Shown one piece after another: positions 36,375 to 44,815 of a DNA stretch of 64,000 nucleotides. The position numbers and the translations under genes were made by a program. Origin of the DNA: Bacteroidales bacterium. GTDB lineage: Bacteria > Bacillota > Clostridia > Lachnospirales > Lachnospiraceae. How positions within the stretch are numbered: the first letter of the stretch is position 1; each line of letters opens with the position of its first letter. Location of the stretch: the NCBI GenBank assembly GCA_023664535.1, contig JAMPFJ010000004.1:1-64000 (forward strand), read 5' to 3'. The notes beneath the pieces were generated by a model, which saw nothing but the letters and a program-made list of their open reading frames with translations, ran no database searches and was not told the DNA's origin.

Positions 36375-37646
36375 TTATCCCTTTTCCTGTACGGATATCT
36401 TTCCAAGATAAGAAAGGGAACCCCATGCCGTAATTACCGCCTGCTCCTTTTTCCGGTGGTACCGGCTCCAATCCCCGGCTGCCTGAGCCAGCGCCGCATC
36501 AACAGATTCACAAACCACCGTCTCCCGGCAATAGGGAAGAATACTTTCCCGCAGCACGGTTCCCGGAAGCCCTCTCTCCACCTCCGGCGTGATTACATAT
36601 ACCTTATCCGCCATGGGACATAACTCTGCCGCCATCTTCTCATATTCCTTATCTCTTAATACTCCTATTATAAAGAGAAAATGCGCATTTGTAAAATGCT
36701 TTTGCAGGGATTTTTTTAACGCTTTCGCTCCGTCGACATTATGTGCCCCGTCTAAAATGAGCATCGGCGTTGTGGATACCAGTTCAAACCGCTTTTCCCA
36801 GCAGGCATCCGCCAGGCTCTCCTTAACTAAGCTTCCGTCCAGCAAAAGCTTGGTTTCCACTGCCGTAACGGCATTAAAAATCTGATATTCCCCCAGCATG
36901 AGGATTCGATATTCTTCTCCCCGGTAAAGAAATCTGCTCTCCTCCAGCGTTTCCGAGAGAATTTGGATATCCTCTGCTTTTACTTTTATCAGTCCGGTAT
37001 GCCGTATGGCGCATTCCCGCTCTAACACATGCATAACCGCCTGATTATTCGGGTATGCCACCGCCGGGCATCCCTCCTTCAAAATTCCTGCTTTTTCGCC
37101 GGCTATTTCTTCCAGCGTCTCCCCCAGAAACTGCATATGGTCCATTCCAATGGACGCAAAAACCGTACACAATGGCTTTTCCACAACATTCGTCGCATCC
37201 AGCCTGCCTCCCATGCCGGTTTCCAGAATAACGATATCCGTCCGCTCCTTAATAAAATAGAGAAAGGCAATGACCGTTTCCAGTTCAAATGCCGTGGGAA
37301 TTTCCCGGCTTTCCGCCTCCATTTGCCCAATAACCGGTGCCAAAGCGGACAACAGCTCAGCAAATACAGCCTCCGGCATATATTTTCCGTCAATCTGAAA
37401 ACGTTCCAGATATTCGCAAAGCGTCGGCGAAACATATCTGCCTACTTTTTTTCCCTCTCCCCGGTAAAGCGCCTCCAGAAATGTGCAGATACTTCCTTTT
37501 CCGTTTGTTCCCGCAACATGAATTACCTTTAACCGGTTTTGTGGATTTCCCAACCGGTTTAGCAAATCCTTAATCGGTTCAAGACCAAAAATACTGCCTC
37601 TTTTTTGTACCCGTTTCATATATGCTCTTGCTTCCTGATATGTCAT
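36375..37646 (-). CDS. folC: Folylpolyglutamate synthase/dihydrofolate synthase
   Basis: Adds glutamate to dihydropteroate and folates. The 423-residue Mur-ligase-fold protein has the ATP loop VAGTNGKGSICTFLEA near 44, the KAGILKEGCPAV stretch near 185 and LDGAHNVDGAKAL near 298. It is the first gene of the run folC, HD, folP, folBK, pheA, ppx, ppk. Confidence 0.96.
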   Translation of the reverse strand: MTYQEARAYMKRVQKRGSIFGLEPIKDLLNRLGNPQNRLKVIHVAGTNGKGSICTFLEALYRGEGKKVGRYVSPTLCEYLERFQIDGKYMPEAVFAELLSALAPVIGQMEAESREIPTAFELETVIAFLYFIKERTDIVILETGMGGRLDATNVVEKPLCTVFASIGMDHMQFLGETLEEIAGEKAGILKEGCPAVAYPNNQAVMHVLERECAIRHTGLIKVKAEDIQILSETLEESRFLYRGEEYRILMLGEYQIFNAVTAVETKLLLDGSLVKESLADACWEKRFELVSTTPMLILDGAHNVDGAKALKKSLQKHFTNAHFLFIIGVLRDKEYEKMAAELCPMADKVYVITPEVERGLPGTVLRESILPYCRETVVCESVDAALAQAAGDWSRYHRKKEQAVITAWGSLSYLGKISVQEKG

Positions 37647-37708
37647 AACCGTACTACCCGATTTCCCTGTGTATTATTCGGACCCTTCCGTTTAAAATCT
37701 ATCTCCGC

Positions 37709-37746
37709 AAAAAACTGCTGCCTCCCGGATTATTGGAACGCAGCAG
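37709..37746 (-). terminator. Intrinsic terminator of the polysaccharide deacetylase gene
   Basis: Minus strand CTGCTGC pairs with GCAGCAG around an 18-base partly paired interior and is followed by TTTTTT. It separates the deacetylase gene from folC. Confidence 0.7.
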
Positions 37747-37764
37747 CCTCTTTTTCTCAATATA

Positions 37765-38790
37765 TTATTCTTCCACAGAGTTGCAGGATACATGTTGAAC
37801 CAGCGGAGCGTTTCCGTCAATAGGAAGAATCTCATACCCTCCGCTTTTCAATGTATCAATTAACAGCTGCAAAGATTCTACCGTTGTATGGGTAGTCTGC
37901 AAATCATGCATTAACACAATGGAATTCTCATTCTTTTCCACATCGTTCATGATGTTATTCACTAACTGTTCCGGAGACAGCCCGGCGGTAACCGCATCCC
38001 CGCTTAGCGCATTCCAGTCATAATAGTTTATTCCCTGTTCATTTAAACAAGCAATATAATCCTGAATCGGTAACGGCGCAACATTGTTTGAGCTTCCCCC
38101 CGGGAAACGGAAAATCGTGCTTCTTGTTCCCGTTACCTGATAGATTAAATCATTTAATCTGGTCAACTCGTCGGTAAAGGACTCCTGGGATGCGTAAAAA
38201 TCCTGATAAATATGGGAATAGGAATGCATGCCGATGGTATGCCCTTCATCCACAATCCTTTTGTAGTAGTCATAATATTGCTCATCCCGCCCAATCACGA
38301 AAAAGGTCGCCTTCACCTGATTGGCAGCCAGCACATCAAGAATCTGTCCCGTGTAAATGGAAGGTCCGTCGTCAAAGGTCAGATATACCCGCTTACTCAC
38401 CTTTTCCATACTGTTTTGTTTTTCGGCATCCGAAGCCACCTGGCTGCTTCCCGAATTAACGACCTTTTCGCCTTCCTCCGTATTCACCGCATTATTGGTA
38501 TCCACACTGGCATTGCCAAGAACTGATTTTACCGGTGGAATAGACACGCCGTTATCCGCATTGGGATTGTTAAGCAGTGCATCCCTGCTTGAGCGGAACG
38601 TCAGATAATCCCCGCCGTCCTCACTTAGCGCATAATCCAATTTTTTCTCCAGCTGCCCCACCTTATAAAACAGGAAAACACTGGTAAAAATCGGTAATAT
38701 GGTCATCACCAGAAATCCATATATAATTATCTTTTTGTAAAGCTCAATCCGCTTTCTTTTCGCAAGCTCAGCTCTGGTAACCTTTGCCAT
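37765..38790 (-). CDS. Membrane-anchored polysaccharide deacetylase
   Basis: Family 4 carbohydrate esterase, probably removing acetyl groups from peptidoglycan GlcNAc, which gives lysozyme resistance in related bacteria. An uncleaved N-terminal helix (about 22-40) anchors it outside. A linker to about 130 leads to the NodB domain with the catalytic base in LTFDDGPS, the metal ligands in HSYSH, and RFPGGSSNN. The ATG at 38790 (MAKVTR) or 38802 could be the start; neither has a strong ribosome site. It is a single gene with its own terminator. Confidence 0.9.
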   Translation of the reverse strand: MAKVTRAELAKRKRIELYKKIIIYGFLVMTILPIFTSVFLFYKVGQLEKKLDYALSEDGGDYLTFRSSRDALLNNPNADNGVSIPPVKSVLGNASVDTNNAVNTEEGEKVVNSGSSQVASDAEKQNSMEKVSKRVYLTFDDGPSIYTGQILDVLAANQVKATFFVIGRDEQYYDYYKRIVDEGHTIGMHSYSHIYQDFYASQESFTDELTRLNDLIYQVTGTRSTIFRFPGGSSNNVAPLPIQDYIACLNEQGINYYDWNALSGDAVTAGLSPEQLVNNIMNDVEKNENSIVLMHDLQTTHTTVESLQLLIDTLKSGGYEILPIDGNAPLVQHVSCNSVEE

Positions 38791-39006
38791 TTTATCACCC
38801 ATACTCTTCTTTTCTTAATAGTATCCTCGTTATTTCTGCTCTCATTCAGTAAATCGAAAAAATATCATACCCGATTACCTTTTTTGCATTTCATCGTCTG
38901 TCCAAAATATGCACCAATTTTTCTAAGCTTGATTATTATAAATAAAGAATTTTTTTTCGTCAAGCTATGATTTTTGGTATTTTAGGGCATTTTTGGTCCT
39001 TTTGAA

Positions 39007-39018
39007 TACTATATAGTA
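39007..39018. promoter_or_regulatory. 12-base palindrome upstream of the ABC importer
   Basis: TACTATATAGTA is a perfect palindrome 25 bases before the TTG start of the ATPase gene, in an AT-rich stretch that could hold the promoter. It may be an operator. No -35/-10 pair was clear. Confidence 0.35.
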
Positions 39019-39042
39019 TAGGGTAAAAGGAAGTGAAAAAAA

Positions 39043-39825
39043 TTGGGAATACCACTGCTAGAATTTTTTAATGTGAATTACTCTTATCACACAATATCTT
39101 GTGAAACCCTTTCTCTTAAAGATATTTCATTTAAACTAAACAAAAATGAATTTATTTCATTTGTCGGGCCCAGCGGATGCGGCAAGACAACGCTGCTCAA
39201 TCTGGCTGCCGGACTGCTTCCCCTTTCCTCCGGTGAAATTCAGATTAACGGAAGAAGACGGCAGGAATCGGACATCAATATCGGTTATATGCTGCAAAAG
39301 GACCATTTGCTGGAATGGCGGAATATTTATAAGAATCTGACCCTGGGACTGGAAATTCAGCATAAGCTAGACAAGGCTCATTTAGAAATCATAGACGATT
39401 TATTAAAAACCTATGGTCTTTGGGATTTCCGCCATGCCTACCCCAGGCAGCTATCCGGCGGTATGCGGCAGCGTGCCGCGCTAATCCGCACGCTGGCCCT
39501 TTCCCCTGAAATCCTGCTGTTAGACGAACCCTTCAGTGCGCTGGATTACCAGACCCGGTTAAACGTATCCAACGATATCGGCTCGATTATCAAAGAAAAA
39601 GGAATCAGTACGCTTTTGGTCACTCACGACCTGGCGGAAGCCATCTCCATGGCGGACCGTGTAATTGTCCTGACCAAGCGTCCCGGCTCCATTAAAGCCG
39701 TTATCCCTATTGAATTAAGCCTGACAAAGCGCACGCCAAAAAATGCCAGGACTGCAACGGAATTTAATGCATATTATAATCAGATATGGGAGGCTGTTCA
39801 TGATGAAAATGAAGACTTCGGATAA
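39043..39825 (+). CDS. ABC importer ATP-binding protein, nitrate/sulfonate/taurine type
   Basis: A 260-residue ATPase of the SsuB/TauB/ThiZ group. Walker [10 protein letters not shown] is near 43, signature LSGGMRQR near 138, Walker B ILLLDEPFSALD near 158 and the H-loop THD near 194. It appears to start at a TTG behind AAAGGAAGTG. It overlaps its permease gene by 26 bases. Substrates of this group include sulfonates, nitrate and thiamine precursors; which one applies here is not visible. Confidence 0.92.
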   Translation: MGIPLLEFFNVNYSYHTISCETLSLKDISFKLNKNEFISFVGPSGCGKTTLLNLAAGLLPLSSGEIQINGRRRQESDINIGYMLQKDHLLEWRNIYKNLTLGLEIQHKLDKAHLEIIDDLLKTYGLWDFRHAYPRQLSGGMRQRAALIRTLALSPEILLLDEPFSALDYQTRLNVSNDIGSIIKEKGISTLLVTHDLAEAISMADRVIVLTKRPGSIKAVIPIELSLTKRTPKNARTATEFNAYYNQIWEAVHDENEDFG

Positions 39826-40657
39826 CCCAAAATCAGTGAAAAAGACAGATAAAAACCATAAGACAGCCGTTTCCGCCAAACAGCGGGAATATATCCGTAA
39901 AATTAAAATCAATCATGCCCTCATCCGCTTTTATCAGCTTTTAATCTTCATTGTTTTTATCTTTCTCTGGGAATGGAGCGCCAGACAAGGTGTCATCAAT
40001 GATTTTATTTTCTGCTCCCCCTCCCGGCTGTTCCTGACGATGACCGAAATGTTAAAGGACGGCTCTTTGCTGTTCCATATCCGTATCACCCTTTATGAAA
40101 CCCTTGCGGGATTTGTCATCGTCATTGTGGGAAGCCTCGCCATTGCCACATTATTCTGGTGGAACAAAACGCTGTCCCGTGTACTGGAGCCCTATCTGGT
40201 TATCTTAAATGCCCTGCCAAAATCAGCTCTTGCCCCCGTACTCATCGTATGGCTTGGCGCCAACAAAACCACCATTATCGTCTGCGCCTGCTCTGTCGCC
40301 ATATTCGGAAGCATTTTAAACATCTATACGGGCTTTGTCAATGTAGATGCCGATAAATTAAAGTTAATCCAGACCCTTAAGGGAAACCGCCTGCAATGCC
40401 TCCGCCTTGTAGTGCTTCCCAGCAATATACCAAACATTATCAGCATCATGAAGGTCAATATCGGGCTTTGCCTTGTGGGTGTCGTTATCGGGGAATTTCT
40501 TGCCGCAAGAGAAGGTCTGGGCTACCTGATTATTTACGGCTCCCAGACCTTTAAAATGAGCAACGTACTGCTCTCCATCCTGATTCTCTGCGTCATTGCT
40601 ATGCTGCTTTATCTGCTTTTGCAGCATGTTGAAAAAAAGCTGATTGAATACTTCTAA
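39800..40657 (+). CDS. ABC importer permease, nitrate/sulfonate/taurine type
   Basis: A 285-residue membrane protein with six helices. The start is the ATG at 39800, 6 bases after GGGAGG; a longer frame from 39743 lies inside the ATPase gene. A charged cytosolic N-terminal tail of about 45 residues precedes the first helix. The EAA-like loop is around LKLIQTLKGNRLQCLRLVVL near 195-215. No binding protein gene is next to it. It ends 4 bases inside the convergent ferredoxin gene. Confidence 0.92.
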   Translation: MMKMKTSDNPKSVKKTDKNHKTAVSAKQREYIRKIKINHALIRFYQLLIFIVFIFLWEWSARQGVINDFIFCSPSRLFLTMTEMLKDGSLLFHIRITLYETLAGFVIVIVGSLAIATLFWWNKTLSRVLEPYLVILNALPKSALAPVLIVWLGANKTTIIVCACSVAIFGSILNIYTGFVNVDADKLKLIQTLKGNRLQCLRLVVLPSNIPNIISIMKVNIGLCLVGVVIGEFLAAREGLGYLIIYGSQTFKMSNVLLSILILCVIAMLLYLLLQHVEKKLIEYF

Positions 40658-40845
40658 TCCTCAATAATATCAATTACCGCCACCGGACAGGAGGACCTTG
40701 CAGATTCAGCAGAAGCATAATTGGCATCATCAATCTTGCCGTTTGCTTCTGCAACTCCGTCCTCGTCAAAAGCGAACACCTCCGGGCAGGTACTGACACA
40801 TAATCCACAGCTAATGCATCCCTCTTTATTTACTACTGCTTTCAT
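40654..40845 (-). CDS. Small [4Fe-4S] ferredoxin
   Basis: A 63-residue electron carrier. Cys10, Cys13 and Cys16 in CISCGLC, with a distant Cys in SSCPVAVI near the end, form the single-cluster pattern of Thermotoga-type ferredoxins; Cys20 is extra. The rest is acidic, as in most clostridial ferredoxins. It converges on the ABC permease gene, overlapping it by 4 bases. Confidence 0.92.
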   Translation of the reverse strand: MKAVVNKEGCISCGLCVSTCPEVFAFDEDGVAEANGKIDDANYASAESARSSCPVAVIDIIED

Positions 40846-40889
40846 TGCGATTTACCTGATACATCCTTTCTTTCATTTTGAAATATAGA

Positions 40890-41005
40890 TAATTGCGAAA
40901 CTCTGTTTTTGTCAGCATCCGTTGTACAATGTAGACAAAGCACCTGCTTATGCTATTTGTCTACATTGCACAACTAGATTTTGAAAATAGAGAGTTTCGC
41001 AATTA
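40890..41005. repeat. Nested inverted-repeat element A
   Basis: An outer perfect 15-base inverted repeat (TAATTGCGAAACTCT at 40890-40904; its complement at 40991-41005) encloses an inner 19-base one (GTTGTACAATGTAGACAAA at 40921-40939; partner 40956-40974, one mismatch). No gene fits inside. The inner core resembles that of element B at the other end of the M18 gene. It is MITE-like or regulatory. Confidence 0.7.
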
Positions 41006-41070
41006 CCTGATTTTGAAATAAACTAAGCCTTTTCTTTCCCCTGTCCTTAGTGTGTATCAAAAAACGCTTA

Positions 41071-42366
41071 TTATTCAAAAAACGAAAGAAGGAGCCGTTT
41101 TAACGCCAGATAATCCTCCACTGCGCCAAGCTCGACAGCAGAATGCATCGCCAGAACAGGCATGCCGATATCTGCGCAGGGAACAGGTAAATGAGCGGTA
41201 ACAATGGGACCCAGCGTACTGCCTCCCGGTATACCGGTTTTATTTACCGCAACGGTAAAGGGAATGTCATTTATCTGACAAAGCCGTTTTACCACCGACG
41301 AGCTTTCTGCATTCGTTCCATATTTCTGCCCCACACTGCGTTTAATACAAAGCCCTTTCCCCATATATGCCTTACTTGTGCCGTCGCTTTTCTCCTCATA
41401 ATTGGGATGATGTCCGTGGGCAACGTCCACAGAAAGCAGAAAGCTCTCTTTAAGCACGCTGCAAAGCGTAAATGCTTCGCCGGTTAACGCTTTTCCTGCC
41501 TTTTCCAGTACCATGGAAAAAAGCCCGCTGTCCGCCCCCTGCCTGGAACGGCTTCCCACCTCCTCATGGTCGAACACCGCCATAACCGCTATCGTATTCT
41601 GCGGCACGCTGCACTGCTTCAGTCCGGCAAGAATCGCTCCTGCCGAGGTTAGATTATCCAGCCGCGGAGAAGAAAGCATGGCGCTGTCCAGTCCCACCCT
41701 TACCGGCTTTTCCATATTATATAAAAATAAATCAAAATCCAGAATGCCCTCCGGCTCTATTCCCAGTGTTCCGGCAATTTCCTTCATCAAATCCCCGTCT
41801 TCGGTTAACGCTGCCAGCGGCACCAGCTCCTTAGCGGTATCCTGTACCCCCTTTTTATTCAGCTCCCTGTCCATATGGACTGCCAGACTGGGGATAATAC
41901 ATAACGGCCGGCCGCTTTTATAGAGAAGTGTTTTTGGCATAAATGCGGCTTCTCCCTTTACCACCACCGTTCCGGCAATTCCCAGCGGTCTGTCCAGCCA
42001 TGATTTCTGCGCCATACCGCCATAAACTTCCACATTCAGCCTTGTATTATGCTTACCCTTCATTATCGGATTCGGTTTTATCTGAAAACAGGGATAATCG
42101 CTGTGTGCCATCGCAATACGAAATGCCGGTTTTGCGGTAATCCCCTTTCCCACAGCAAAAGCCAGCATATTTGTCCCATATAAGTTTACATAATACTTTC
42201 CATTTTCCTCAAGATGCCACTCCTCATCAATATCCAGCTCCGTAAACCGATTATTCAACAAATCCTGCCTGATGTAATTAACGGTATGCGCCGCAGTTAC
42301 CCCTTCCCGCAGCAGTTCCGACAGCTGTTCCACATTTTCTCCCTCCTTACCGTAACCTTTAGCCAT
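41071..42366 (-). CDS. M18-family aminopeptidase
   Basis: A 431-residue cytosolic di-zinc aminopeptidase that removes N-terminal, often acidic, residues. Expected metal sites are MAHSDYPCF (about 87-95), AVFDHEEVGSRSRQG (about 266-280) and the late LGPIVTAHLPVPCADIGMPVLAMHS stretch that carries the last His. Its start codon lies inside the outer arm of element B, and element A lies just past its stop. A second M18 enzyme is encoded at 58.0 kb. Confidence 0.93.
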   Translation of the reverse strand: MAKGYGKEGENVEQLSELLREGVTAAHTVNYIRQDLLNNRFTELDIDEEWHLEENGKYYVNLYGTNMLAFAVGKGITAKPAFRIAMAHSDYPCFQIKPNPIMKGKHNTRLNVEVYGGMAQKSWLDRPLGIAGTVVVKGEAAFMPKTLLYKSGRPLCIIPSLAVHMDRELNKKGVQDTAKELVPLAALTEDGDLMKEIAGTLGIEPEGILDFDLFLYNMEKPVRVGLDSAMLSSPRLDNLTSAGAILAGLKQCSVPQNTIAVMAVFDHEEVGSRSRQGADSGLFSMVLEKAGKALTGEAFTLCSVLKESFLLSVDVAHGHHPNYEEKSDGTSKAYMGKGLCIKRSVGQKYGTNAESSSVVKRLCQINDIPFTVAVNKTGIPGGSTLGPIVTAHLPVPCADIGMPVLAMHSAVELGAVEDYLALKRLLLSFFE

Positions 42367-42570
42367 GAGAAAAACGTACCACCTCCAAAATGTAGTTGTT
42401 CAATATAGACAATATCACAAGCCGGGCATTGGGGAGCCGTTGGTACTTAGGTGCCGTATTTTGGCACCTTATGTACCATTACGAGCGACACATAGCAAAA
42501 GCGTGCCTGGCAGTGATTTGTCTATATTGTACAATGTATTGTTAAGAAAGCGAAGTTTTTCTCATGGCTA
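42360..42570. repeat. Nested inverted-repeat element B
   Basis: An outer 16-base perfect inverted repeat (TAGCCATGAGAAAAAC at 42360-42375, partner 42555-42570) includes the start codon of the M18 gene. A middle pair (42396-42418 and 42513-42534) shares the core CAATATAGACAA with element A's CAATGTAGACAA. The centre holds a GC-rich hairpin, GGTGCC/GGCACC within TGGTAC/GTACCA (42441-42478). The element has no coding content. Confidence 0.7.
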
Positions 42571-42600
42571 TAACCTGCATAAAACCACACTCCCCGGTTA

Positions 42601-43380
42601 TCAGTCTTTTCGCACAATCACGACCTGTTTTGCCGTCGCATAAGGCTTTGAAAAATCCACGATTTCTTTCCGCTCATCAGTAACGGACAATGCTGTTGCC
42701 GCTACATCCGCATTTCCTTTGTCCAAAGCGGCAAGAACGGATTCAAAAGCAATATTCTGCATCTCCAGCTTCATATCCAGTTCGTCGCAGACTGCTTTCA
42801 TGATATCCACATCAATCCCCACAATTTCTTCTCCCTGCATGCTTTCGTATGGGGGAAATTCCGCATTTGAAACCACCACAAGCGTTCCGTTGGCATAAGA
42901 CGGATTTTCCTTTGCCCGATATACCCCCGTTTTTTCTCCGTCATAAAGAAATCCTTTAAAAATCGCCTCTATAGTTCCGTCAGTCTCCAGCTTATCCAGC
43001 GCATTATTGATTTTGTCCAGTAATTCACTGTTTCCTTTCTTTACCGCCAATGCATATTCTTCATCCGCAAAGGGCTCCTCCAGAATACGCAGGGAATCAT
43101 TCTCTTCCACAAATACCTTCGCCGGACCGTCATCTAAAATTACGGCGTCGATTTCACCCAACTTCAAGGCTTTAACAGCATCCGCACTTTTATTAAACCG
43201 TTTTACCTCGGCATCTTTAATATCCGCAGCATAAATATCCGCCGTCGCCTCCAGCTGGACGCCAATTTTCTTCCCCTCCAAATCATCAAGGGAGAAAACC
43301 GTATTTTCCGGTATATGACTGCATCCTGCTAATAACATTATTCCCACAATCATTATTCCCAAACCTATATTTTTCCGCAT
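42601..43380 (-). CDS. Circularly permuted amino-acid-type solute-binding lipoprotein
   Basis: A 259-residue lipoprotein (lipobox LAGC, Cys20) of the SBP_bac_3 fold with the order of its parts reversed. Residues 30-150 hold what is normally the second half (SLDDLEGKKIGVQL through NALDKLETDGTIEAIF). Residues 165-259 hold what is normally the first half (TLVVVSNAEFPPYES, GIDVDIMKAVCDEL, ending DFSKPYATAKQVVIVRKD). Both halves look complete, so one full binding fold is expected. The gene follows the diguanylate cyclase gene by 20 bases and no permease or ATPase is adjacent. It may be an orphan receptor or serve a distant transporter. I recall clostridial binding proteins in this order, so it is probably genuine. 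Confidence 0.85.
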   Translation of the reverse strand: MRKNIGLGIMIVGIMLLAGCSHIPENTVFSLDDLEGKKIGVQLEATADIYAADIKDAEVKRFNKSADAVKALKLGEIDAVILDDGPAKVFVEENDSLRILEEPFADEEYALAVKKGNSELLDKINNALDKLETDGTIEAIFKGFLYDGEKTGVYRAKENPSYANGTLVVVSNAEFPPYESMQGEEIVGIDVDIMKAVCDELDMKLEMQNIAFESVLAALDKGNADVAATALSVTDERKEIVDFSKPYATAKQVVIVRKD

Positions 43381-43400
43381 CGTCTCCCTCCCTTTATCCC

Positions 43401-44648
43401 CTAATATACAATTTGATTTCTTCCTGCGTTTTTCCCCTTATACAGGTTATCATCCGCTTCCTTTATCATACTCTCATAAGAAGCTCCGGGTTCCATTTCC
43501 TTAATTCCAAAAGTCATGGTGATATGCAGTACATTGTCCTTATAGCAAAATTCTGTATTCCGGACACGTTTTAGCAAAGCTTCTACCTTTTGTCTGACCT
43601 GTTCAAAGTCAAGCTCATAAACCAGCAGAAATTCCTCGCCGCCCCATCTGGAGGCAAAGCCGCAGCCCTTTATACTTTCCCTCAGCATTTCCGAAATATG
43701 GATTAGAATATAATCGCCGCATTCATGCCCGTACTGGTCGTTGACCTTTTTAAACCAGTCTATGTCACACATCACAAAAGAAAACTGCTTTTTTTCCTTT
43801 ATCAGCGTGCAAATCTTATTATTCCCGGTTCTCCGGTTATACAATGCGGTCAAGGAATCCCGCTCAATCAGGCTTCTCAGCGCCTCGCACATCTTCTCGG
43901 CATACACCCCGATTTCACTGATTTCATCTCTCCTGTTCTTAATCCGCTCGTCCATTACCGTAGTTAAATCCCCGGCTGATATGTCATGGAGATACCCTTT
44001 CAACAAATCAATATCAACAATCATCTGCCTGGAAAATCTCCTGCTGACAATCATGGCCAGTAAAATAGACAGCAGAGAAAACAGAAGAAACCAAACCATG
44101 ATAATTCCAATCTGCTTATATACCGCCGCAGCCTGCTTTCCGGCAAACACCATACCTACAATATCCTCACCATTATTTTTCAACGGGGTATAATAGCCGA
44201 TGTAGTCCATGCCGCTGATTTTGAGTTTCCGGGAAAAATAATTATTTCCCTGCTTCAGAACCTTATTGATAACTTCCTCGTCTGCCCTTGATTTTACTGC
44301 GGATACTCCATATTCGTCTTCAATCGTCGTCAATATCCGGGTATCCCCCCAGAAAATGGTTGTGTCAATCTCTGAATTTTCTTTTATGTTGTAAAGCATC
44401 GTGGAATCCGTAACATTTATATTTCCCTTCATCAACATTCCGTCTTCATAAACATAATCTCCACGCACAGATAAATCTAAACAGGCTTTTAACAGATACG
44501 TTGCCGTCTCTACCTCATTGCGGACACTGTTTGCCGCAAATCCATAAATCAGTGTTATCCCGAGAGAAAATATAAGCAAACCTAGAAGTAAAATAGGAAA
44601 AACCCCTATCGTCAGCAGTTTCCCACGGATACTTGTTTCTCTTTTCAC
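43401..44648 (-). CDS. Diguanylate cyclase with extracellular single-Cache sensor
   Basis: Makes c-di-GMP from two GTP. Helices at about 11-36 and 181-202 bracket a single-Cache domain (YEDGMLMKGNINV, TTIFWGDTRILTTI, MDYIGYYTPL). A HAMP region (about 203-255) leads to the GGDEF domain, with MCDIDWFKKVND near 293-304 and the active-site GGEEF at 336-340. The RxxD inhibitory site is absent, so simple product inhibition is unlikely. It starts at a GTG behind GGAGG. Its sensor is related to that of the chemoreceptor at 24.3 kb. It is cotranscribed with the binding lipoprotein. Confidence 0.94.
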   Translation of the reverse strand: MKRETSIRGKLLTIGVFPILLLGLLIFSLGITLIYGFAANSVRNEVETATYLLKACLDLSVRGDYVYEDGMLMKGNINVTDSTMLYNIKENSEIDTTIFWGDTRILTTIEDEYGVSAVKSRADEEVINKVLKQGNNYFSRKLKISGMDYIGYYTPLKNNGEDIVGMVFAGKQAAAVYKQIGIIMVWFLLFSLLSILLAMIVSRRFSRQMIVDIDLLKGYLHDISAGDLTTVMDERIKNRRDEISEIGVYAEKMCEALRSLIERDSLTALYNRRTGNNKICTLIKEKKQFSFVMCDIDWFKKVNDQYGHECGDYILIHISEMLRESIKGCGFASRWGGEEFLLVYELDFEQVRQKVEALLKRVRNTEFCYKDNVLHITMTFGIKEMEPGASYESMIKEADDNLYKGKNAGRNQIVY

Positions 44649-44697
44649 AGTATGCCCTCCTCACATTCTGTTTGTTGCATAATTCTTACATTCTTCC

Positions 44698-44726
44698 ATT
44701 ATATGATTTTTTTCTGTAAGTTTCAA
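44698..44726 (-). promoter_or_regulatory. Predicted promoter of the cyclase/lipoprotein operon
   Basis: Minus strand TTGAAA (44721-44726), 17 bases, TATAAT (44698-44703), about 50 bases before the GTG start of the cyclase gene. Confidence 0.7.
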
Positions 44727-44815
44727 TTAGAAAATCACTTCTCCCGCAAAAAGTATCTTGCGAATCCCTTTCAGTAATGCTAAACTGTTCTCATCATTTT
44801 GAAACGGAGACGATT

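Noticed and set aside
42441..42478. Central hairpin of element B as a terminator for the lipoprotein operon
   Set aside because: The hairpin is strong but is followed by GC-rich sequence rather than a T run on the minus strand.
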